From: Termitidicoccus mucosus
GTDB taxonomy: Bacteria > Verrucomicrobiota > Verrucomicrobiia > Opitutales > Opitutaceae
Assembly: GCF_038725785.1 (NCBI RefSeq)
Contig: NZ_CP109796.1
Span: forward strand, 4,774,001-4,838,000
Direction of reading: 5' to 3'
Length of the DNA: 64,000 nt
Position numbers and translations under genes: made by a program
Shown here: positions 7,223 to 13,141 of the stretch, in pieces
Layout of the letters: every line of letters begins with the position of its first letter
Numbering within the stretch: position 1 is the first letter of the stretch
The notes under the pieces: model-generated
The model's database searches: none
Seen by the model: only the letters and a program-made list of their open reading frames with translations
What the model was told of the DNA's origin: nothing

Positions 7223-7648
7223 TTATTTTTGTCTTTTTGTGCTTTTCTGGACTTCAGGCTCTTTTATAGAGTCTGTGTCCGTTTGATTATTGGTCTTGGT
7301 GAGGAAGCTGGCCATCAGGGTAATACATGCATCTTGGGCCTTTTTCTCAAATCGTTCTTCAATCTTTGACATCTGGTCCTTGAGGGATGTTTCGATGTCT
7401 TGCTTCAATTTAGCTTGGGCCTCTGCTGCGTCGCTTCTCCTGACGCCATCAAGGAACAAGTAGGCGATAAGAATAGCAATCAGAGTCGCCTGCACGCTGC
7501 AGGCGATAGGCAGGATGTAATCGTGCCAATAGTTCGCCTTCGACTTATCGAAGTGCGGGTCAAAATATAAATACGATAGCGTTATTACGATAAGTAGCAA
7601 CGTATTGATCACGGCGAGAAGCATCTTTGTGTGATTACGGTGCTCCAT
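7223..7648 (-). CDS. Cassette-encoded two-helix membrane protein with coiled coil
   Basis: The 141-residue product has two membrane helices (about residues 8-27 and 45-66), then a charged coiled coil (about 70-112) and a polar tail. The topology suggests an inner-membrane protein with a cytoplasmic coiled coil. It is the first gene of a two-gene cassette delimited by attC 7704-7817 on the right and attC 6699-6796 on the left. A link between this membrane component and the soluble 136-aa partner is plausible (two-gene toxin/antitoxin or defence units occur in cassettes), but nothing in the sequence proves it. Confidence 0.65.
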   Translation of the reverse strand: MEHRNHTKMLLAVINTLLLIVITLSYLYFDPHFDKSKANYWHDYILPIACSVQATLIAILIAYLFLDGVRRSDAAEAQAKLKQDIETSLKDQMSKIEERFEKKAQDACITLMASFLTKTNNQTDTDSIKEPEVQKSTKRQK

Positions 7649-7703
7649 GTTGATGGTTATGGTTTGGGTTCATGTGCCGAAAGGGTGCTGGCTTGTTTTT
7701 TCT

Positions 7704-7817
7704 GCCTAACGCTAAAGGTGAGCCGCGCGACTGCGAACAAAAAATGACGCCCCGGTTGCGTGTAAAAGCACCGAACAACGCGACGTCAGTCGCGTTGGCT
7801 CTGGCGCATGGTTCGGC
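7704..7817 (-). repeat. attC recombination site (114 bp)
   Basis: On the + strand it runs from GCCTAAC (7704-7710) to GTTCGGC (7811-7817). The arms GAGCCGCGCGACTG and CAGTCGCGTTGGCTC form the palindrome. By hand alignment it differs from the attC at 11174-11287 at only about five of 114 positions. Confidence 0.85.
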
Positions 7818-7824
7818 GTATTTT

Positions 7825-8217
7825 TTATGGGGCGATACCGTGATGCTCTCGCACGAACTTCTTTAGAGCATCGAGCGACGCTAATTGATCATCGGGCAAC
7901 TGGACTTCGCAGCAAAACCAGCCAGCCATATAGCTTCTGGTGCCGTCGCTCATCGCGAACCATGTGCCACCCATGTCACCTGTGCGATGATGCGACCGAA
8001 ACCAATACCGCGATGATGAGCCGTCCCGCATGTGAATCACGCCTGCCTCCGTGCCATCATCAAGAATCGCCCTCTGAACGTAGGAGTTGTATGCTGCCTC
8101 AAGGTGCAAGCTTTCCGGCACAACACGCTCGGATATTCGACGAATTGATTCCTTCGCCGGGAATCGTGCGCATGACGCCGAAAGTGCTATAAAAGTAAGA
8201 ACGACTAATCGCATCAT
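7825..8217 (-). CDS. Cassette-encoded lipoprotein, unknown function
   Basis: I choose the start at 8217 (MMRLVVLTFIALSASC), which gives a 130-residue protein with a lipoprotein signal peptide and Cys near residue 16. The upstream ATG at 8232 is formed by the end of the inserted IS element and is unlikely to be native. The mature domain has no recognised family and contains two adjacent Cys (WFCCEV). The stop codon lies 7 nt from the attC core at 7811-7817. The IS1111-type element is inserted 5-10 nt upstream of this gene, so its cassette boundary and any readthrough transcription are interrupted. Confidence 0.6.
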   Translation of the reverse strand: MMRLVVLTFIALSASCARFPAKESIRRISERVVPESLHLEAAYNSYVQRAILDDGTEAGVIHMRDGSSSRYWFRSHHRTGDMGGTWFAMSDGTRSYMAGWFCCEVQLPDDQLASLDALKKFVREHHGIAP

Positions 8218-8266
8218 TTTTTGCCGAGACATTATAGCTGCGGATGAGCGCAGGCAGTGAAAGAAG

Positions 8267-8361
8267 GCGCTTGTCCCCTAGGCGTGGGTTGCCCGTGAGG
8301 AGCGGGCCGGGCCACAAGGCTGAAGGACAAACCATAACAACCTGGAAACGAGGACAAGCGC
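8267..8361 (+). promoter_or_regulatory. Inverted repeat bounding the IS leader
   Basis: GCGCTTGTCC (8267-8276) and GGACAAGCGC (8352-8361) are perfect 10-bp inverted repeats enclosing 75 nt and ending directly at the transposase ATG. Such a stem could sequester the start region or belong to a structured IS RNA. Confidence 0.45.
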
Positions 8362-9485
8362 ATGAAAAAAACACAACACTATGTGGGCCTGGATGTCCAC
8401 AAGGATACGATCATGATCGCGGTGGCCGACGGCGGCCGCGAGGGCGAGGTTCGCCTCTACGGACAGGTCAGCAGCGACCTGCACGCGGTGGAGCGTGCGT
8501 TGAGGAAGGTCGGAGCCGACGGCGGGGAGCTGCACGTGGCCTACGAGGCGGGGCCGACTGGCTACGTGCTCTACCGGCGGCTGCGGCAGTTGGGCATCGA
8601 CTGCGTGGTGGTGGCGCCGTCGAGGACGCCGGTGGACAAGGGCAACCGCCGCAAGACCGACCGGCGCGACGCACAGATGCTGGCCCGGTTGCACCGGGCC
8701 GGGAGCTGACCGCGGTGCACGTGCCGGAGGCGGTGGATGAGGCCATCCGGGATCTCACGCGAGCCCGGGCGGATGCGGTGCGGGACCTGACGCGCGCGCG
8801 ACAGCGGCTCAAGTCGTTCCTGTTGCGACACGGCTACCGTTACTCGGGCAAGGCCAACTGGAGCGAGGCGCACCGCCGCTACCTGCGGGAGCTGGAGCTG
8901 CCGGCGCCCTCATTGAAGGCGGTGCTGGAGGAGTATCTGCTGGCGGTCACCCAGTGCGAGGAGCGGGTGTCGCGGCTCGAGCAGTTGCTGGGCTTGCAGG
9001 CGCCGTTGTGGCGGCTGTATCCGGCGGTGGAGGCGCTCATGACGATCCGGGGCTTCCAACTGGTGGCCGCGGCGGTGCTGGTGGCGGAGTTGGGAGACGT
9101 GAGGAGGTTCGCGCATCCACGCGAACTGATGGCGTTCCTCGGGCTGGTGCCCAAGGAGGAGAGCACCGGAGAGAGCCGCAGGCTCGGCTCGATCACCAAG
9201 GCGGGCAACGCGCACGCCCGATGGATATTGATCGAGACGGTGCAGCACGCCTGGCTGCCGCCCAAAGTATCCGCGCAGCTGTCCAAACGGCAGGAAGGGC
9301 AGCCGGCGGCACGGCGGGAACTGTCGTGGAAGATCCAGGTCAGGCTGCACAAACGCGCCTGGCACCTGAGCCGGCGCGGGGTGATGAAGCCAAAGGTGAC
9401 CGTCGCGCTGGCCCGGGAGATGGCCGGCTTTGCCTGGGCGATGTTGCAGACGGCGGACTGGCCGGCGATGACCAGGGCGGCCTGA
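8362..9485 (+). pseudogene. IS110/IS1111-type transposase, frameshifted
   Basis: The N-terminal DEDD RuvC-like domain reads GLDVHKDTI, YEAGPTGY and KTDRRDAQMLARL and stops at 8709. The remainder continues in another frame from AVHVPEAVDEAIRDL through the C-terminal Transposase_20 domain (MTIRGFQLVAAAVL, FLGLVPKEEST, and LGSITKAGNAHARW with the candidate catalytic Ser) to 9485. One missing base in the G run at about 8700-8703 explains the shift, because adding one G restores HRAGELTAV. The product would be about 374 aa, close to the family norm. Either the element is dead or the base count is a sequencing error. Confidence 0.85.
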
Positions 9486-9851
9486 GGGCGGGCGCGGGCG
9501 GCAGGGATGTTCTTTGAGAACCGCCGTTTGGCGGCACCAGTCAGGGACCGGGCGGCCGGCCCATGCATGTTGACGTTAGGGGCAGCGGGCACGGAGCGAT
9601 CCGCCCGCCACGCACGAGCCTAGAGCATGCGGGCAAGACGCACCAATGCACTGTCGGTAACCAACCCGCGAAGATCAGCACGATCACGGTGAAAACCAGG
9701 ATCACGCACCCAACCCACGCACGCGTTTATCCCATAATCGACCGGTCCCTGTCCTGTGCCTCCGGCGGCGGCAGTTTATATAAACACAAATCCCAGGCGA
9801 AAAACTGGGGACTGGCTTTGCTTTTTTGGGCTTGTATATTCGCAGCTAGAT
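9486..9851 (+). ncRNA. Candidate bridge-RNA region of the IS1111-type element
   Basis: The 366-nt non-coding right end of the element contains hairpins such as CCGCC-GTTT-GGCGG near 9517-9531 and no convincing gene. In IS1111-type members of the IS110 family the guide RNA that pairs with target and donor is encoded at this end. The assignment rests on position and element type only; exact RNA ends cannot be given. Confidence 0.4.
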
Positions 9852-9909
9852 CAACGTTTAAGCTCAGCCACGCCGGTTTACCGGCGTTGGCTGTGGCGGT
9901 TGGTTGGCC
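9852..9909 (-). repeat. attC site of the 199-aa cassette, split from its last core bases by the IS
   Basis: On the minus strand the site starts at GGCCAAC (9909-9903). It has arms AGCCAACGCCGGT and ACCGGCGTGGCT with one extrahelical A, the classical L''/L' architecture of short attC sites. It continues to GTTG next to the IS right end. The missing GGC of the last core lies at 8223-8225 on the far side of the IS. The restored site would be 61 nt. Confidence 0.8.
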
Positions 9910-9917
9910 CTCTTTCG

Positions 9918-10517
9918 TCATTTCCAGAATCTCCACCACGGTTTCGGCTTGGCGGACGGGGCAGGAACATCCCAGCTCGAAAAATCAGGGCCGGTGAGAA
10001 ACTCACGGGAATCTAAATCGAAGGAAAACGGTTCCTCTTCGCCCTCGTAGCCGACAACAGCAGTCCCGGACAATACGCGCCCATCGACGCGCAAGCCGTG
10101 AATATCATCGATAGACACCCGCTTGCTCGCCCAAACCTCGTGCCCCCCTTCGATGATTCGAAGCCGAACATCTGCGGCAATGAAGTGATTTCTCTTCGAA
10201 TCGTAAGCGATATCCTGGACAAAGGCATCGATATGCTGGTTCAGAAGCTGACGACGCGTCGCATCAACGAGGTAAGCTGCCCCGCCAGCGACTACCATGA
10301 AACGATCCGGCTCAACGGCCTTCGTAACGCGCATCGACGTCGAAACACCGCATCCAAACTTCCCGATCCATTCCGCAGCGCCATCGCGATCACTAAAACG
10401 CACCCAAAGCGTATTTCCGCGATCGGAGCCGAATAGAACCTCTTCGAAGGCACCAGACGGCGGCTTCTCGTAGATAATCTCGGCGTTCTCTATCGAAACT
10501 GTCGTATCACTAGTCAT
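9918..10517 (-). CDS. Cassette protein, unknown function
   Basis: The 199-residue soluble protein has no signal peptide or membrane helix. Alternating short beta-strand segments (FMVVAGGAAYLVDA, HFIAADVRLRIIEGG) suggest a beta-propeller-like or beta-sandwich fold, and the tail is Trp/Pro-rich (KPKPWWRFWK). No family is recognised. It begins 5 nt from the core of attC 10523-10625 and ends 8 nt before the core of the IS-split attC, so it fits a single-gene cassette. Confidence 0.6.
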   Translation of the reverse strand: MTSDTTVSIENAEIIYEKPPSGAFEEVLFGSDRGNTLWVRFSDRDGAAEWIGKFGCGVSTSMRVTKAVEPDRFMVVAGGAAYLVDATRRQLLNQHIDAFVQDIAYDSKRNHFIAADVRLRIIEGGHEVWASKRVSIDDIHGLRVDGRVLSGTAVVGYEGEEEPFSFDLDSREFLTGPDFSSWDVPAPSAKPKPWWRFWK

Positions 10518-10522
10518 CTTCT

Positions 10523-10625
10523 GGCCAACGATGAAGCTCAGACACCGAGCCAGTGACGATTGAAAACGGAAACTCTGTCGAAAACGGAAACCATAACCGA
10601 GGTTGTCTGTAGCGCTTGGTTCGGC
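10523..10625 (-). repeat. attC recombination site (103 bp)
   Basis: The right core on the + strand is GTTCGGC (10619-10625) and the left is GGCCAAC (10523-10529), which departs from consensus at one position. Arms AAGCTCAGACA and TGTCTGTAGCGCTT pair imperfectly. The flanking stop (10632) and start (10517) codons lie at the expected distances. Confidence 0.7.
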
Positions 10626-10631
10626 TGCTTC

Positions 10632-11156
10632 TCATCTGATCTCCAGGATTACGTCAGTTAGCATCCACTGGCTCTCAATCAGTTCGAATACCGCAACCAC
10701 AGGCTTCCCGTCGTCGCCAATTGTGGTGATCGACACCCTTGTGGGCGCCGACTGAAGCGATCGAATCTCTCCAAACTCACTCCGCTCCTTGAGATCGTCC
10801 TTTCCCATACCTCCGTGCAAGAGACGTCGAATTCCGGCAATATCGTCACAATAACCTTCAAGAGACAGCTTAACAACGGTCGCTGCATTCCAGAGATCAG
10901 GATGCTGTCGGATATATTCTTCACTCGGGATATCCTTCCTCCCGAGGAGTGACCACCACCTGATCTCCCAGTTTGATCTCAAACGATCATAGCGAACATA
11001 CTTCCGTGAAGACTTGTTGTCGTTTTGGGCGATACATCGCTCAATTCCAGCAGCGACGGGTGCCAGAAAATCCGGCAACTCAGCTCCGTTCGCTGGGAAT
11101 GCCACGCACGTGATCGAAAATATCACAGCGAAGACCCTGTAGATGCGTAAGTTCAT
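10632..11156 (-). CDS. Secreted cassette protein, unknown function
   Basis: The start at 11156 (MNLRIYRVFAVIF) is chosen because it lies 17 nt beyond the attC core and yields a clean signal peptide ending near PANGA. Longer starts would be translated from within attC. The 174-residue protein would be exported and contains three Cys (CIAQ, YCDD and one in the signal region). No family is recognised. The C-terminal part (VSITTIGDDGKPVVAVFEL) looks like a beta-rich NTF2-like segment, which is tentative. Confidence 0.6.
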   Translation of the reverse strand: MNLRIYRVFAVIFSITCVAFPANGAELPDFLAPVAAGIERCIAQNDNKSSRKYVRYDRLRSNWEIRWWSLLGRKDIPSEEYIRQHPDLWNAATVVKLSLEGYCDDIAGIRRLLHGGMGKDDLKERSEFGEIRSLQSAPTRVSITTIGDDGKPVVAVFELIESQWMLTDVILEIR

Positions 11157-11173
11157 TCGTTTTATCCTGTCTT

Positions 11174-11287
11174 GCCGAACGCTAACGGTGAGCCGCGCGA
11201 CTGCGAACAAAAAATGACGCCTCGGCTGCGTGTAAAAGCATCGAACAACGCGACGTCAGTCGCGTTGGCTCTGGCGCATGGTTCGGC
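11174..11287 (-). repeat. attC recombination site (114 bp)
   Basis: It runs from GCCGAAC (11174-11180) to GTTCGGC (11281-11287) on the + strand, with the same palindromic arms as attC 7704-7817 and about 96% identity to it by hand alignment. It separates the cysteine-rich 76-aa cassette from the exported 174-aa cassette. Confidence 0.85.
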
Positions 11288-11290
11288 TTC

Positions 11291-11521
11291 TTATTCATAC
11301 CGGCTCCTCGGCTGTGCAGTCCCAATCTCAGTGATGTAGTTTCGAACCACACTTCCGCATTTTCTACACAGGCCTTCGATAACGATCCTTCCGTCTTCTT
11401 CGAATTCATTAGGCTCGCACATGCCAAGATCCGCTTCTTCGCAGGTGTCGCACCAAGAATCTTCGGTGAGCATTTGCTGCTCAGCGGGTGGACGTGCCGA
11501 AAAATTAAACGGCTTCTTCAT
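11291..11521 (-). CDS. First cassette: small cysteine-rich, probably zinc-binding protein
   Basis: The 76-residue acidic protein has cysteines arranged CDTC near residue 24, MCEP near 34 and CRKC near 52, which could ligate a zinc ion. It is the cassette nearest the integrase: its ATG is 4 nt beyond the core GCCGAAC (11526-11532) and its stop 3 nt before the next attC core. In integrons the first cassette is normally the most recently gained and the best expressed. Function unknown. Confidence 0.65.
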   Translation of the reverse strand: MKKPFNFSARPPAEQQMLTEDSWCDTCEEADLGMCEPNEFEEDGRIVIEGLCRKCGSVVRNYITEIGTAQPRSRYE

Positions 11522-11525
11522 TTTT

Positions 11526-11703
11526 GCCGAACAGTGTTATTAGGCCAAACTGGCCGTGGGTTGTAGAAGGGGAAACATGGCAGGGATGTTTGCCTTATCA
11601 TTTTGATTGTCAATACCGGGGCCTTTGAAATTTGGTTTTTGAATTTGGCTTTTTGGGGTGCGGCGATCAATCTCGTCAAAATCATTTTTCCGGAAGCTTT
11701 TTC
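11526..11703 (-). promoter_or_regulatory. Putative attI site and cassette promoter region
   Basis: This 178-bp region separates the integrase start from the first cassette and should hold attI and the cassette promoter. The insertion core is GCCGAAC (11526-11532, GTTCGGC on the cassette strand). TTTGAAATTTGG (11624-11635) and TTTGAATTTGG (11638-11648) are direct repeats 14 bp apart that could be accessory integrase-binding sites. A perfect -35 box TTGACA on the minus strand (11613-11608) has only a weak -10 at 17-bp spacing, so the promoter call is tentative. Confidence 0.5.
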
Positions 11704-13083
11704 ATGAACAATCCCACCAATCCGGCAGCGGGCGGTTTCTTCCGCGATGAGGCGCGCGCGGTTTCGTTTCCACATTGGAAGGCTGTTTTACGGGAAGAGG
11801 CGTTTCCGCCCGAAACGATGGTTTTTTACGAGCGGGCGGTGCTGTCGTTTTTACATTTTTGCAAGGCACGGCGTTGCGGGGCGTCGGTTCGCGTGGTGCG
11901 AGCATATTTGGCGGAGACGCGCATTGCGGAGACTGAGAGGGAGGCGTTGCGGTGGTTTTTCAGGAGGGCGGTCGGGGTGGCACCCCGGACTGGCGGCAAT
12001 GACTTGGGCGACGCGGACAGGCCGCGCAATCGGCCCAGTCGTGAGACGGGAACACCCGTCCCCGCTTTTCACCGGCGGGAGGTTCCGGCCGCCCAGATGG
12101 AGCCTCCGCCGGGCGCGGCGGACCTGGGGCGCGCGGACTGGGAGAGGGATCTGATCGTGGCCGCAAGGGGGGCGCATCTGGCGTGGCGCACGGAGACGAC
12201 TTACCGGGAGTGGGCGGCGCGGTTCGTGGTGTTTTTGAAGGGGAGGCCGCCACGGGAGGCGCGCGGGGAGGATGTGGCGGAATTTTTATCGAGGCTGGCA
12301 GTGGAGTCGCGGCTGAGTCCGGTTTCGCAGAAGCAGGCGTTGAATGCGCTGGTGTTCTTTCTGGAAAAGGGACTGGGGCGGGTGCTGGGAAAGATAGGCT
12401 TTCAGCGGGCGGCGGCGAAAAGGCGGGCGCCGGTGGTGCTGTCGAGGAAGGAGTGCGCGCGTCTGTTCGGGCAGTTGGAGGGGACGTGGTCGTTAATGGC
12501 GGAATTGATGTATGGGACGGGAGTGCGGTTGATGGAGCTGTTGCGCCTGCGGGTGCAGCATGTGGATTTGGAGCGCGGGGCGTTGATCGTGAACGGGGGC
12601 AAGGGCGACAAGGACCGGGTGACGGTGCTGCCGGCGGTGTTGAGGGAACGGCTGGAGGATCATTTGAAGAGGCTGAAGCGGCTGTGGCGGGAGGATCGGG
12701 CCGAAGGGGCGCCGGGGGTATGGCTGCCGGAGGGGCTGGGGCGCAAGTATGCGGGGGCGGGCGAGCGCTGGGAGTGGCAGTGGCTGTTTCCGTCGCGCGG
12801 GTTGAGCCGCGACCCGGTGAGCGGTGTGAGGCGGCGGCATCATGTGACGGATAGCGCGTTCCAACTGGCGTTGAAGAAGGCGGCGGACGCGGCGGATTTG
12901 AACAAACGGGTATCGCCGCATGTGCTGCGGCACTCGTTTGCGACGCATTTGCTGGAGGGCGGCGCGGATATCCGGACGGTGCAGGAGTTGCTGGGCCACG
13001 CGAAGGTGGAAACGACGCAGATTTATACGCACGTGATGCGCAGGCCGGGCCTTGGGGTGCGCTCACCGTTGGACACGAGTTGA
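11704..13083 (+). CDS. intI: Integron integrase with extra N-terminal domain
   Basis: This 459-residue tyrosine recombinase integrates and excises gene cassettes at attI/attC. The catalytic domain has Arg275 (GTGVRLMELL), GGKGDKDR, HVLRHSF (His406, Arg409), LLGHAKVETT and Tyr441 (IYTH). The IntI-specific insertion is present (WLPEGLGRKYAGAGERW, then WQWLFPS), which separates it from XerC/D. Residues ~150-250 form the usual SAM-like core-binding domain. Residues ~15-90 form a second SAM-like segment not found in the ~330-aa class 1 enzyme. I chose the ATG at 11704 after GGAAG; an earlier ATG at 11632 lies in attI. It diverges from the cassettes, the classical integron layout. Confidence 0.9.
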   Translation: MNNPTNPAAGGFFRDEARAVSFPHWKAVLREEAFPPETMVFYERAVLSFLHFCKARRCGASVRVVRAYLAETRIAETEREALRWFFRRAVGVAPRTGGNDLGDADRPRNRPSRETGTPVPAFHRREVPAAQMEPPPGAADLGRADWERDLIVAARGAHLAWRTETTYREWAARFVVFLKGRPPREARGEDVAEFLSRLAVESRLSPVSQKQALNALVFFLEKGLGRVLGKIGFQRAAAKRRAPVVLSRKECARLFGQLEGTWSLMAELMYGTGVRLMELLRLRVQHVDLERGALIVNGGKGDKDRVTVLPAVLRERLEDHLKRLKRLWREDRAEGAPGVWLPEGLGRKYAGAGERWEWQWLFPSRGLSRDPVSGVRRRHHVTDSAFQLALKKAADAADLNKRVSPHVLRHSFATHLLEGGADIRTVQELLGHAKVETTQIYTHVMRRPGLGVRSPLDTS

Positions 13084-13141
13084 TGCAGTGAAGACAGGTT
13101 TTTCGTGACTGTCGTGTAATATAATTTGCCCTGAAGGAGCT

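Larger units (their letters stand above)
8228..9851 (+). mobile_element. IS110-family element of IS1111 type inserted in an attC core
   Basis: A frameshifted IS110-family transposase gene lies between short subterminal inverted repeats: TAGCTGCGGAT (8235-8245) and ATTCGCAGCTA (9838-9848), which match at 10 of 11 positions. Boundaries are set 7 bp outside the left repeat and 3 bp outside the right, as recalled for IS1111 elements. No target duplication is seen. Left flank GCC plus right flank CAAC would rebuild GCCCAAC, a perfect attC core, so the insertion is in the integron recombination site between the 130-aa and 199-aa cassettes. The long 3' non-coding part (9486-9851) is where IS1111-type elements are expected to encode their guide (bridge) RNA. 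Confidence 0.8.

Noticed and set aside
8218-8232. Upstream ATG at 8232 as the start of the lipoprotein cassette gene
   Set aside because: The codon is created by the IS end; the start at 8217 gives the better signal peptide and is native to the cassette.
9575-9581. GTTAGGG considered as an attC core
   Set aside because: It violates the final pyrimidine of the consensus, has no partner core or palindrome, and lies within the IS bounded by subterminal repeats.
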